From Micropterix aruncella (taxonomy: Eukaryota; Arthropoda; Insecta; Lepidoptera; Micropterigidae), in contig OX155967.1 of assembly GCA_944548615.1 (NCBI GenBank), positions 24,566,603 to 24,630,602 on the forward strand: a stretch of DNA of 64,000 nt, read 5' to 3'. Under the pieces are notes generated by a model, which was not told the DNA's origin, made no database searches, and saw only the letters and a program-made list of their open reading frames with translations. Below are positions 46,911 to 58,972 of the stretch, piece after piece. The position numbers and the translations under genes are program-made. Each line of letters begins with the position of its first letter. The stretch's first letter is position 1.

Positions 46911-47936
46911 CAACTAGAGCTGTCAAGCACAACGGGCGAACCCGTCACCTCAGAAAGATTTAACAATAGTGGATCTTTCTGTCTCCCGTGAAGTGAGCGC
47001 AGAGGCCTTGAAACGAAAAACATTCCATTGTCTAGTTACGCCACCTGCCCGACAGAGGCCAACGTCTTACAGCAAGGCACTGATACCCAGCAGGCAGCCT
47101 CGCCCCCTGCCTACCAGTTTGGAAGGATATCTCCGTCTGGAATTAACCTTCAGAATAGCTCCTGCCTCCTGACTGGTTGCAGGATCGAGATCGCTTGCGC
47201 GGTCCTCTATTATGAAGCGGTGATACGGTGTCTACCAAATATATCGCGGACTAGGGATCGGGTGGCCGAATGGGTCACTTCAAGAGCGATTTATTTTTTA
47301 TTTATTTATTTATTTATTTAGGTACATAGGATTAGGTATACAGTTCATTCATAGGTCATGTAATCTTATAATAATTATATAATTTATTTAATAATTAATA
47401 TAGGGAGGTTTAACACATCTTACATGACCTTTACTACCAATAGCACATCTAACTAGGCGATAATTTGGCCCGTCTCTAGATGTGCATATTTTTATGCAAT
47501 TTTAAGAAATGAAGTGTTTTTTTTAAAATAAATTATTTGGACCCACCACCTGTATATACACATAAATATACCAATTTTATAAAAAATATAGCTATGTAAT
47601 AAATATATACATTTATAGTTGTAATTTAATAATATTTAATTAATATTTATAATATTTAATTGCCATAAGGTTAACAACCACCCCCGCTCTATAGGAAAAA
47701 ATACTGTTGCCAGACTCCCCCGGCTGTTAGTCGGATTGCACAATCGATTGGCTGACTCCTTCCGAAGGTTGACTCCTAGGGGAGACTGGCCCGCAGGCCA
47801 GCGTCCTACCCTGGATCTTCCTTCTGCGTGGAGGCCATCGGATGAGTGTTGACCCGTGAGTATGACAGACCCTGACACAAGTGTCTTCGTGGCCAAACTG
47901 CAACGGGGTCCATTAGCACCCGGGTTACAGATACAA
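46899..47936 (+). mobile_element. R640 copy K with 15-bp target duplication, split by a LINE tail
   Basis: GGGTTACAGATACAA at 46899-46913 and 47922-47936 brackets the element. It starts CTAGAGCTGTCAAGC and ends GGTCCATTAGCACCC. A LINE 3' fragment (47290-47655) interrupts it between CTTCAAGAGC and GCCATAAGG, which are near neighbours in intact copies. Confidence 0.88.
47290..47655 (-). mobile_element. LINE 3'-end fragment, copy 2, inside R640
   Basis: Same family as 32635-32945: a TTTATTTATTTATT tract, TAGGTATACAGTTCATTCA, GGGAGGTTTAACACATC and GGACCCACCACC. Only the 3' UTR was inserted. Confidence 0.75.
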
Positions 47937-48544
47937 TGCGACTTTAGCAAATGAAAATGTAGTCCGCCATAAGGTAGCGGTGTGACGTACCATATAGTGG
48001 ACGTCAAAGAGTAGTAGTAGATAGAGTGGGGGGCTTGTTTCCAGCCCTTGATGTCACCTAGATCTGTAAGGTCTTTTGTAACTACCCACTGTGTGGTTAG
48101 GTCAGTGGTCAGCTAGTAGCCCTGTCAGAGAGTCAAGAGTAGTGGCCACTAAATATTATTTCAACCACATCAATGATGGTATAAAGGCACTTAGTATTTG
48201 CTATATTAATGGGTGGTATTATTTTATTAAGTTACACTACTTTATGGTTGCAGGTGGGACTTACTAGCCTATTAATGCTTTTAATGAAAAAAGCAGAAGC
48301 AATTATTATAAATTATGACGAAGTTATCGAAACTTTCAGCTCAATAAAAACGCCAAGACATTTGTGAATATTTCATTTTTATTTAAATATGGCCAAAAGG
48401 GTCAGGAAGGGTTTAAAAAGTGGAATTCACATCGGGTGCCAATCTGTCCGCCTGTGCTCGGATCCTCACAATTTAAGTTCAGCCGACCTAACGGACTCCT
48501 GGAATAACGATCTCCATAACTACAATAATGGCCAAACAAGGACA
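47937..48544. other. Nothing assigned
   Basis: No recognised element ends; only short open frames. Confidence 0.4.
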
Positions 48545-49320
48545 TCTATGCTAATATTATAAAGAGGTAATGTGTGTAAGTTTGTATGTAGGGGGTAATC
48601 TCCAAAACTACTCTTCCGATTTCAAAAATTCTTTCCCTAATGGAAAGCTAAATTATCGAGTAGTGCTATAGGCTTTATTTTGTTGTGATAAATATTAGTT
48701 TTCAATACGAAATCAAGTTATTTGTAAATCGAGTCGGAGAAAATGTGCTGGTGATGTGCTTTATCGGCGTGCGCTGACGAAACGGTTTGGTATTTTTGTA
48801 AACTATGTAAAACAAAAACGTCGGCCTCAAACAGATCTAAAAAAAAGTCCGCGACAGCATATATCCAACTTTATCCACAAAAGTGTATAGATATACGAAA
48901 TTAATTGAAAACATAACTTTGCCGTTGTTTGATGCAATAGTATTTATAAGAAACGAGCTTACCCCTTCCACTCTTCTTGCAAAGGCGACGAAAGTAATTC
49001 TGACGAAAAGTTAAGGATTTTGTTATTTCATGCGATAAGTTTCGTTTTTCTTAAATATGGTAGATACTTATTTTTATTATGTATATACACGATGACATAA
49101 TTTAATGAATAACTATAAACCCTAAGAAGAAGACATTATTTAAAAGTTTACGAGTATTGAAAAGTGTTAATCAGTATTGAAATGCACGGCGGATTTAATA
49201 GACCGGGAGCCGGCCATACGGACACCCTACGTCATAAGATACAAGTACAAATCGATTATGCATGAAAAGCCAGGTAAAAGATATCCTTGAAAAACTGTAA
49301 CTGATTAAATCTTCGTCTGA
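48545..49320 (+). mobile_element. Helitron 5' end and unassigned sequence
   Basis: TCTATGCTAATATTATAAAG after an A, then GTGTGTAAGTTTGTATG and AATCTCCAAAACTAC, is the typical 5' terminus of lepidopteran Helitrons. I could not find the matching hairpin-CTAG end, so the right border is unknown; the assignment weakens after about 48700. Confidence 0.55.
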
Positions 49321-49379
49321 ATCTGAAAAATGTCTTCCTCTGGAATGTTTTTAACTAGCGAAAGTTCGACCATGTTAGC

Positions 49380-49922
49380 TGCTTTCGTGAGCAACTTCAT
49401 TTGCTTCCTATTCTTGATCAAAGAAACTTGCATGTTGTCGCTACCCTACAACATACTCAATAACCCCACTTCTCCCTCCTATCTCAAGGAGAAAGTCCAC
49501 CCTTTGGGAGGCCACGGACTTACACTTCGATCAAGCCGGGATAACACACTCGCCATTCCGTTACATCACTCTTCTGTTTACACGCACTGTTTTATGGTCC
49601 ATTCCGCTCGTTTATGGAATCAGCTCCCTCATTTTATCAGGCATGCACCTTCGTTGCTCACTTTCAAAAAATTGCTGAAGAAACATTTATTTTCAGACAG
49701 CCACTAACCAAATACCTCATCCAGTTGTCTCCTTTATCTCCCTGGGAAACCTTAGCATAAGTTATTAACATATATTTGAATTAGTTTATTTTAAATTTAA
49801 CTTTATTACTTCTGTGTGTATTTCAAATGGTTGGCTGTGAGATATCGCTTTAGCAATAAGTCCGCCATTTGTGCATAAATGCATAATGTTTTTATAGCAC
49901 AATAAAGTTATTCTATTCTATT
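49380..49922 (+). pseudogene. 5'-truncated CR1/Jockey-like LINE with 3' UTR
   Basis: Coding end: YLKEKVHPLGGHGLTLRSS near 49480, SSVYTHCFMVHSARLWNQL near 49575, then APSLLTFKKLLKKHLF and a stop at 49705. The 3' UTR holds GGTTGGCTGTGAGATATC and ends in a CAATAAAGTTATTC tail. The tail resembles that of the SINE at 16247-16548. Confidence 0.8.
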
Positions 49923-49942
49923 TATTAAATTTCTCTTGTCCT

Positions 49943-50198
49943 GTTAAAAGAAAAGTTGCTACTCCCTGTGCGCTTTTTGAAGTCTAAACTGGAAAAGGAA
50001 GCAGGTATCGCCGGGGTGACAGGTGGTTCGGTCGACCTGGCAAAAATTGTCACGCGCTGTGTAAAATAGCTATTTTTTGAAATTGGACCGAAAATTAAAA
50101 TACGCTCCTTATACAATACAATATAATATACATACAATACAATATACAATAGTATGGACCTCAAAAAGTTCACCGGAAGTAGCAACTTTTCTTTTAAG
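49943..50198. repeat. Inverted repeat with a GC-rich module
   Basis: TTAAAAGAAAAGTTGCTACT near 49944 and its complement near 50178 form arms of about 23 bp. A 46-bp GC-rich module lies inside (49994-50039) and is found inverted at 52018-52068. Probably a MITE. Confidence 0.55.
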
Positions 50199-50780
50199 AG
50201 GCCGTGGATGCCGTGGCGGCCAAAAGCTATATGAAGCATAATTTTGTGGCCTGGTTGTGAGAGCACGAAAAAGAATTTTAATACACTTATGCCAGATTTT
50301 AAAAACCCGGTCCTTAAGCTATCATTTCGCCAAAACGAAATTGGTAAATTATTTCCATATTAATTGTAAATTATATTTATTCTGTTACTGTTTTCAAAAA
50401 AAAATAAAAACGAGCGAGATTTGACTTCAGTTTTTAAAAAACCCAGAGATGATTATCAATATTAAAAAATACAATTTACACCAGCGTATGGTCTATTTGC
50501 ATAGCACCAAGACAGTTTTTGGAACTTCTATACAAAAAATATATGAAAAAAATGTTTGAAATTACTTAATTTCCAGAAATGTTATGGCCAAACATTATTT
50601 TTTTTCTATTTATTAAAGATACTTTTGAATGATATAAAAAATAACACAGTGATCTTAAGTTATTTTATTATTGTAATCAAATTTTTACTTTATATAAAAC
50701 TATTCATTTGATAATTTATTATATTATAAATGAAAAGCCAAATCGACTATATTAGACGACGCGCGAAGCCGAAATCGTCA
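50199..50780. other. AT-rich, nothing assigned
   Basis: No open frame longer than a few dozen codons and no element ends. Confidence 0.4.
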
Positions 50781-51550
50781 TTCGTAATTGGCCACTGCCA
50801 ACGGTGGGACGTATTCCCTTGTCGCCGCGGTAAATCCCTTTCTATATCCTACGGCATTTATTCTGGGGATGGTTGGGTACAACTTACTAAGCGTAAGAAG
50901 AGATTGGCTGTCAATCTGCCACATATATAAACTGCTTAGGGGGTTCGTTGATAATCTGACCATCCTTAGAAGAATCGGTCTATTTGTACCCGCCAATTAC
51001 TACCGTGCTAGGACTCACGTATTGTTCGCGTTACCGCGAGCTAGTACTAACATCGTTCAACACTGCTTCACAGTGCGGATGCTTCGTACCCTAAATGCAC
51101 TATGTACATATGTTCGACTGAGCCAGAATTGGATATTTGGACGGTGAACTTAGCACAACTGCAAAGTACGGTAATGGCATTTCTCAGCAATCAAGTAATT
51201 AGATAAATATGTAGTATGTAGTATTAAAATGGTTAAAAAGGAGTAACTAGTATATTAAGAAAGGTTAGATAAACATTAGATATACATATGTAAGTATAAT
51301 CGTTTAATATTACGATATAACGGATGTCTCCGTCTCGTTTGCGAAGTCTGCTATAGTAATTTAAATATTAGAATAATAATGATAGTAATAGTAATGGAGT
51401 AGAGTAATAATAATATTATTAACAAAAGAACTATAATAATAGTCTATAGTAGAATAATAGTTATAATCTAGAATAATAGCCTAGAAAAATAATTAACGAT
51501 TTGGAATCATCTGTAAGGTTAATTATGTTTTGGGAAATAAATAAATAAAT
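50781..51550 (+). pseudogene. LINE ORF2 C-terminal fragment with 3' UTR
   Basis: The open stretch 50788-51147 includes ICHIYKLLRGFVDNLTILRR, then a VPANYYRARTHVLFALPRAS region and a stop at 51147. This is the very C-terminus of a non-LTR reverse transcriptase protein. The 3' UTR is AT-rich and ends in AATAAATAAATAAATTTAAA near 51550. The RT core is missing. Confidence 0.7.
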
Positions 51551-52252
51551 TTAAAAAAAAATACGTCTTTATGTATACATATATCGAAAGCGCGCGAACG
51601 CGTGGCATTGCAGAAATACCTAAATTTTTAGTCGCGTCAACTTGGAAGGGACAAGAGAACTTTAATAATTTATAGTTTTTCAAAATTTAGACGTAAAGTG
51701 TCCGCCTAGCCAGCTCCTAGACTATAATAATATGTCAAGGGACTGTAAATGAATTCTCTAATATAGAGGCATTTATTAATATAACTTAGTGTATCTTATG
51801 GGGGGTAACAGGTTGCGGAAGGCCGCTCGGAACGAGATGAAAAGATCGTAGCGTTTATGGGGTTGTTGGTCTAACCGCACAAAGTGAGTGTCGCCGATGG
51901 GCAACCGCCACGGACGCCACTTCCCTGCTCTTCCGACGAGGACGATACAAAGACGCCGTTTTGACAGCGGCGAGTGACGTCACGCCGCGGGGCCCGCTTT
52001 GCGTGCTCTCTGCGCTGGCAGGTCGGCCGAGCCACCTGTCACCCCGGCGATACCTGCTTCCTTTGAGATCAAGGAGACCTCACTGCCGGCGTACTTTCAA
52101 ACGCCTCCTTTCAGCGTAATCAACTGGAAATAAACGTCGTATAACTTATTACAAAACTATCTCACCCGCCCGCGCGCGCAAAGCATAGTCGTTTCTAAAT
52201 AACCTGGTATTACGGATTATACATTATACTAGATTATACATGATACTACTGA
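51551..52252. other. Mostly unassigned; GC-rich 51800-52100
   Basis: Contains the inverted copy of the GC-rich module (52018-52068). A TTATAC-type short repeat occurs near 52213-52260. Confidence 0.4.
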
Positions 52253-53261
52253 TTATACATATTACCTAAGAGTTAATGGACCCTTGCTGAGTTGGCCACG
52301 AAGACCCATTCTGTTCAGGGCTGTCCACACTCACGGGTCAACACATATCCGACGGCCTCAATGCATGAAGAACGAGCCTGGGTAGGACTCTAGCCTTAGG
52401 GTTAGTTTCCCTTAGGAATCAACCTTACGGCACTCCTGGACGGTCTGCACACCGTGCGGCATAAGCCAATCGATTGCGCACTCTGACTAACAGTCAAGGG
52501 AGTCTGGAAGCAGTACTGTTTCCTATAGAGCGGGGGTGGTCGCAGACATTACGGTGACTGCTCTTGAAACGACCATCGGCTACCTGATCCTGGGTGAACA
52601 GCCGGGCAAAGGACGCCGTGGTCCGCGATAGATTCGGTAAGCACCGTTTCACCGCTTCGTAAGGGAGAGGACCGCGCAAGTGACCTCGAACTCGGAACCA
52701 ATCGAGAGACTGGAGTAATTTATTTATTTTTATTTATTTATTGGAATTATCAAAATAACCATTAACAATAAGTATATTAAAACAAATGGCAAAAACTTTC
52801 CTCTTTCATTCACTGGCTAGTGCTGCCCAACTGGAATATACCCGTTCCAGGGCAAGCAATTTATATAATTACATTTAAAACGAGGGTCGATGAATCAACC
52901 AAATACAATAACAATAATAATAGTTGAAAAATATATATATAATAATATTAAAAATATATATAATAATAAAAATTACAATATTATATAGGAAATAGAAATA
53001 CTAAATAAGAATACACATATACACACATCTGGTCGCAATTGGAAGTAAGGGCGTGAGTGTAAGCCCGCTGGGTAACACTCCTGGCTATCTCGCGGATAAG
53101 GCGTTGGCCTCTTACGGGCATGTGGCGGAGCTTGACGGTGGACTGTTTTTGTTCAAGTCTTCTGCGCTCACTTCAGGGAGACAGAACGACTAATCTTTAA
53201 AACTTTCTGAGGTGACGGGCTCGCCCGCTGTAGTTGACAACTCTAGTTATACATATTACCT
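52253..53261 (-). mobile_element. R640 copy L with 15-bp target duplication, split by a LINE tail
   Basis: TTATACATATTACCT at 52253-52267 and 53247-53261 brackets the element. On the minus strand it starts CTAGAGTTGTCAACTAC (right side) and ends GGTCCATTAACTCTT (left side). A LINE 3' fragment at 52718-53027 interrupts it between GGAGTAAT and CTGGTCGCAATTGG. Confidence 0.9.
52718..53027 (-). mobile_element. LINE 3'-end fragment inside R640 copy L
   Basis: Begins with TTTATTTATTTTTATTTA (A-rich tail of a minus-strand element), then a unique stretch (CTGGCTAGTGCTGCCCAAC) and AT-rich repeats. A different family from the one in copy K. No coding. Confidence 0.6.
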
Positions 53262-53302
53262 GGCGCTGCCTCAGTTATATCCGTGCTTAAATACTTATGT
53301 AT

Positions 53303-53930
53303 ACCAACTTCCATGGTGATTGGTTAAACGGTATATAATGTGAGGTGCTGCTGCACTATCTATTGGCAAGTAACAAAAAGGTGAATAGCGCAAAAATATT
53401 ATTCGGGATCAAATGTCTACATATACCAATTTTCATTGCGATCGGTTGGGCGGTATAGAAGTTAATGTGCTGGTGCGCCCTCTGGTGTCGAGTTATAATA
53501 AAGTTAATAGCGCGAAAATATCATGCGTGCTCGAATGTCTTTGTATACCTACCAATTTTCATGGCGATCGGTTGAGCGCAGTGGCGTAGCTAGGGTAATT
53601 TGCGCCCGGGGACAAGACACAATATCTGCGCCCCTTCTCGTATCGAGAGTCTGGAGACTGACTGGGGCCAAAAAAATGTTATTTTCAGTTTATATTATGG
53701 ACTGAATACGCTAAGATTTTTAATTTTTCGTTTAACAGCTCACGTTTTAAAATACATTCATTTTTATAAAATTAAAATACAAAAGTTAGTTTAAATCGAT
53801 CCTCATTTTGGCGCCCCCTAAGCTGTGGCGCCCAGGGACATATGTACCCCCCTGCCCCCCCCCTAGCTACGCCTTTGGTTGAGCGGTATAGAAGTTGGTG
53901 TGCTGCAGCGCGATCTGGTGGCCAGTTATT
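53303..53930 (+). repeat. 124-bp tandem repeat, about three units
   Basis: Units begin near 53303, 53425 and 53551 with ACCAATTTTCATGGCGATCG and include GTTAATAGCGCGAAAATAT. The third is interrupted by a hAT-like MITE (53579-53877). Confidence 0.75.
53571..53885. mobile_element. hAT-like MITE with 8-bp target duplication
   Basis: GTTGAGCG at 53571-53578 and 53878-53885 flanks a 299-bp element. Its ends, CAGTGGCGTAGCTAGGG and the complement CAAAGGCGTAGCTAGGG, match at 15 of 17 positions. CA(G) ends with an 8-bp duplication are the hAT signature. There is no transposase. Confidence 0.85.
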
Positions 53931-54445
53931 TGGGAGCTAATGGGCCCATGATGGGGTGGCCACGATGACCCATGTGTTCAGGGTCGGTCACACTCACGGG
54001 TCAACACCCATCCGATGGCCTCCACGCATGGGGTGCGAGCCTGGGTAGGACACTGGGTCAACCAGTCTCCCCTGGGAATCAAACCTCTGGCGCTCCTGGA
54101 CGGTCTGCGCACCGAGCCGCGCAAGCCAATCGTCTGTGCTCTCCGACTAACAATCGGGGGAGTCTGGGAACTGTATTGTTTCGTATAGAGCGGGGGTGGT
54201 TGTCTACCTTACGGCGACTGCTCTTGAAATGACCATTGGCCATCCGATCCCGGTTCAGAGTCGGGCAAAGGACGCCTTGGTCCGCGATAGATTCGGTACA
54301 CACCGTTTCACCGTTTCACCGCAATCGAGAGACCGGAGAAATCTGGTCACAATTGGAAGCAAGGGCGCGAGTGTCGGCCCGCCAGGTAACACTGGCTATC
54401 TCGCGGTAAGGCGTTGGCCTCTTGCGGGTTGTGACGTAGCTGGAC
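53930..54445 (-). repeat. R640 copy J, interrupted by BEL-c
   Basis: Begins on the left with GGGAGCTAATGGGCCC and runs to GACGTAGCTGGAC, where BEL-c is inserted. The remaining first part of R640 would lie beyond the 3' LTR of BEL-c, outside the window. Confidence 0.8.
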
Positions 54446-55999
54446 TGTCGCAACCAGGTTCAAACAAACCATTAAATAAAATATGTCAAAACCAGCTAAA
54501 AGGATTTGCGATGTTAAACGACCCGACCAACAATAATTCAAGTAATTACCAACCTTCCTGGAAAATTTCTCCTAAAACCAAACGGTCGGATTATCAAGCT
54601 ACTATGGTAATTAAATATTACGAAAGATATAATGCTTTCAAACCACTATGCACACCTAGGTAAGTTAAATGTTAAAATTCGTAGAACATGGGCAAAAATA
54701 ACGTCCGGGCTAATAGCTATGTCGTCATCGAAAACTAGACACCTATATGTGCTAATGGAGAAACTTATTAACAACACATTTGTGCTGTGGACAGCTGAAA
54801 GTACCGTTTATAAGCCGAACCGACCATATTTCGTAATACCAAAACTTTTAGAAAATGTACCGATTTGACAACACTAAGAGAATCACTTATTCATAATATA
54901 TTATAGAAAGATAAATAGTATATAGAAGTAATTTGTCAATATTTCATATTTTAAATTATTATAGGATATATTGTAAACGTAAATATCTATATATACTCGT
55001 ATATCAGATGTAGGATATATGTAAAGATAAGTAGCTATATATATCAGAACAAAGTGAAAAGTTGTATAGTTTAAGAACCTTTAAGAATAAGAGCCTTTAA
55101 GAAGAAATAGATTATATTTAAGATATAGATCAGGAAATTTAAAAGTAAAGTTTAAATAGAATCACAAAGTAGATTTATGCATAAAAATACAGACAGTCAT
55201 CTATTAGAGAAAAAAGAATATTAAAAATAGACATCAACGCCACCTACAAAATTAGTACCTAACTATTAGTGGCGCAGTTCAGCGAGCAATTACAGGTAGC
55301 AATGCATTCATTGACATTTAAATTTAGCGGGCTAAACGTTGGACCAATTACAAACGAAGTCAACTGGTTAGAGTGGGGGTTAAATGTGGAGGGGAGTAAC
55401 GCCTACAAATAGGAGACCTTTGGTCCAGACTGGGCAGTGTGTAATCAAAGGTGTGTGACAAAAGTGTAAGAAAAACGAGTAGTGTGTTTTGGGAAATTAG
55501 ACTTTGAAACGTGATTGTGATTTTGTTTGAGACTTCAGTAAAATTAATAATTGTAGTAACTTCAGTAATTTGAGAAATTTAGAACTTAAATATATCGGAA
55601 TTTATAAACAGTGTATCAGGTGGAAAGTAGTGTAATTTCGTTTGTAATTTAGTAGAATAGAAACTTCGTGATAAGTGTTTATTTTTCGCCTAATCTAAGA
55701 AATTTGAACTTCGTTTTTTGATTAAATGAGGCCGTGAAAAAATGTGTGTTTTATCTACGTGAAATGGAGATACAAAATAGCTGAAAGTGAGAGAAATTTA
55801 CGCATCTCTCGTTCGAGACTACATACGGTGAACCCCCAGGAAAACGGACTGCGCAAGCAAAGCAACCTGCGAGAAAACACCGGCCATAAAAAGGTAGGTG
55901 ATAAACTTATGTAGATCTCAAGTGTTCGAGATTCGAAAATCGAACAAAGTGAGTCGGGAGAACAGCAATCGTCCTGCGAAGACTGGATAAGACCCGACA
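54446..55999 (+). repeat. 5' LTR of BEL-c (1554 bp)
   Basis: Starts TGTCGCAACC and ends ACCCGACA. Its first 460 bp match 58973-59431 with one difference seen. It is longer than the BEL-a LTR; its end region (TTTTTCGCCTAATCTAAGAA, GAGGCCGTGA) is similar to BEL-a. TGGAC precedes it. Confidence 0.85.
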
Positions 56000-56020
56000 T
56001 TTATTGGTCCTTCGAGGAGC
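56000..56020 (+). promoter_or_regulatory. Probable primer-binding site of BEL-c
   Basis: TTATTGGTCCTTCGAGGAGC follows the LTR; compare TTGTTGGTCCTCCGAG in BEL-a. Confidence 0.55.
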
Positions 56021-56155
56021 CGGATCAGTGACATCTTTGTCGAGCGCTGGATTAGTGATATCTTGATCATTCGAGCGCGAAATCACAAAAAATTGTGTTC
56101 CGCCGATCGCTAGATCAGGGAGCCCGATCCGTGAAACGACTGTAAATAAAACACC

Positions 56156-58962
56156 ATGGCAAACGGCGACGAAAAATCAAGCGCTTCAGCGAATAAAGAT
56201 ACAGACGAAAATATTACAGACCCCACACCAAAAAGAAGCACTAGATTAGCAGCAAAACACACAATCAACACTACCCCGGAAAGCAGAGTAAGTCGTCAGA
56301 AGAGCAAAATAACGACCCGACGCCAAGAGCGAAGAGCCGAAAAGTCACCTTACTCAACGGAGCCGCCAACGGAGGAAGAAGAAGACGACGACGACGATTC
56401 AACTGAAACTGTGAGGGTCCCCGACTCAAAAACACGACTGTTAGAGCCGACGGCAACAGAAGAAGAAGAAGAAGACGTCAGGATGCAGGAAAAAAACCTC
56501 CGGAGGCAGCAGACGAAGTCACTCACCGAAAGCTAGATCAATCAGGAGTCACCGATCTAGAAAATCCAGCAGATCCACGACTGCAGACGCCATGACGCTG
56601 CAAATGTTACAAGCAGACATGGAGGCGGCCGAGGAACGAGCGCGGCTTAAAAAGAAGTATGCAACAGCAAAAGCGGAAGCAGAAACTCGACGTGCAGAAA
56701 CTGAGGCGGAGGCCGAGATTGAGATGCAGTTACTGGAGGAGAAATTGGCCATCCATAAACTAATGTTAGAAGCGGAGGCAGAAGATTCGTTTGACGATGA
56801 AGAAAGCCTGCTTGAAAGCCGAACATCAACCAGACATTCAATACGACGAACGAGCGATTGGCTGATAAAAAACCAGAAAAACGACATTAAACGAGAATCG
56901 TCAAAACTAGCAAGCAGAATCGTACAAGAAAACAGTGACGGCGCAACGGTGAAACAAACGGAGCCGCAAGGCGAAAAAATAGCGGTGAAAGAAATTCAAA
57001 CACCGGTCATCGCATGCCAGCCGAAAGTCAAAGAAACTACGTCCTCAAGCGCCGCTATGGATCATCTATTATTTACATCACGCGCCAATCTATTGAAAGA
57101 TTTGCCACGGTTCGATGGCGACCCACGCGAGTACCTAATTTTTCGCTCACTATTTGACCAAGGAACAAAGGTTTGCGGATTGTCGAACGCCGACAACCTG
57201 ATTCGGCTACAGCAAAGTGTAATCGGCCCAGCCAGAGACGTCGTACGCGCGATGCTGCTGGACCCGAGAAACGTCCCGGCCATCATGCGAACCTTCGATC
57301 GGCGCTATGGAAGACCGGCCGCCAGGATCGAGGAGCTGATGAAGGAAGCAGAGAACGCGCCGACGATTGCGGTGAGTGACTCACTTAGTAAAGTTGTCAA
57401 ATTTGGTACAATTGTATGTACATAATGTTGTTTATTCTCTAAAGAATATGGGTCACACGGCATATTTGGTCAATCCACGGCTTTTGAAAGAGTTGGTTGG
57501 AAAACTTCCGCAACATTTAAGACTACAGTGGTACACAGCAGGGTATGGTGACCATCCAACGTTAGGCGATTTCGGTGAATGGGTAGAAAAAATATTAGAT
57601 TCTGCATGTTACGAGGAACACGTAGACGATCCCCGAAACACGCAGAAACGCGAAAACGCCTCGCCAAACGCAAATCTACGTGCTTACGATCGTAGTCACG
57701 TAAATCCACTTAACCGACCACGTGAAAAGCAGAATTACTTCGCGAAAAAGTCGATCAACACGACCATTAGCGAGGAAACAGGGGCCGAATGTTTACGGTG
57801 TAGGAAGACGAATCATCGGACGTCTGAATGTCGAATTCTGCTCGCAATGAGCGTAGATTCACGTTGGGATTGGGTAAGGGAAATAAAAGCCTGTTTTAGC
57901 TGTCTAAAACAAGGTCATAGGTTTAGCGATTGTAGGAAGAAGAAGAGTTGCGGGGTGGACAATTGTAAGAGGCCACACAATGCGCTTCTTCATCAGAATA
58001 GAAATACCGCAGACGTAGAGAACGTAAAAAAGACTGAACAACGTACCATGTCTACGGTTACTAGCACTTGGATGGAAACAGCGCAGTTTATGCTCAGGGT
58101 AGCTCCAGTGCAGGTCAAGAGACCTACAGGCTGCAAAACTATCTTGGCACTCTTCGACGAAGGTTCTACCGTCAGCCTCATTGAAGATCACATCGCCAAG
58201 GAGATAGGTGCAGATGGCCCAGTAAGTCAGTTAAATCTTGTAGGTGCGACCGGAATGCAAGGCAATAACGGGCCCGCACGTAGAATCGATATGGAAATAT
58301 GTTCTATACAAGGAGGGGCGTATTACCCTATGAGAGGAGTGCGGACGATCGAAAATTTAGATTTGCCATGTCAGTCGGTAAACGCAAAAGAGATGAAAGA
58401 GAAGTGGTCCCATCTCAAGGATATTCCGCTCTGCAGCATCCAGGGAAATCCTCAAATGTTAATAGGAATCGACCACTGGAATTTAATAATACCACGGACG
58501 ATTCGGGCAGGTTTGCCTAACACACCCACTGCGACAGCTTCACGTCTTGGTTGGACGCTGGCAGGAAACGTAGGTGGGACACAGCAAGACAGTAGAATAA
58601 ATCATATTCGACATGAAGACCGCGATCAGGAATTGAACGAGCTCGTTCGCGGTTATTTTCAAATCGAGGACCTCGGTACCGTAATACGTGAACATCGTAA
58701 AAACGTAAACAAACGGGCCGAGTTTTTACTCGACACCACTACTACATACGACCATGGGAAATGGACGACAGGTCTTCTATGGCGTACGGATAGTGAAATC
58801 TTGCCACCCAGTAAGGAGATGGCATTAAAGCGTTTAAAAAATGTAGAAAATAGACTGAAACAGAACATAGATTTAGCGACACAATACGACAAAAAGATAG
58901 TTGGTTCCTTCAGTCCTGGTTGCTGCCGAACAAAAAGGATAAGAGACGGGCTTCTCTTATAA
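56156..58962 (+). pseudogene. gag: BEL-c gag-protease remnant, frame-shifted and lacking most of pol
   Basis: Related to BEL-a over its whole length. Three open pieces: 56156-56536 (N-terminal region), 56592-57425 (coiled coil and DUF1759-type gag) and 57376-58962 (end of gag, two zinc knuckles near 57790 and 57895, protease with FDEGS near 58160, start of RT). Frame changes fall near 56490-56540 and 57419-57425; at the second, a 4-bp insertion is visible relative to BEL-a. Near 58905 the sequence jumps from the first part of RT to the last bases before the polypurine tract. By comparison with BEL-a, about 3 kb (RT core, RNase H, integrase) is missing. Cannot encode its own enzymes. Confidence 0.9.
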
Positions 58963-58972
58963 GGAGGGGAAA
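58961..58972 (+). promoter_or_regulatory. Polypurine tract of BEL-c
   Basis: AAGGAGGGGAAA directly before the 3' LTR, as in BEL-a. Confidence 0.8.
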
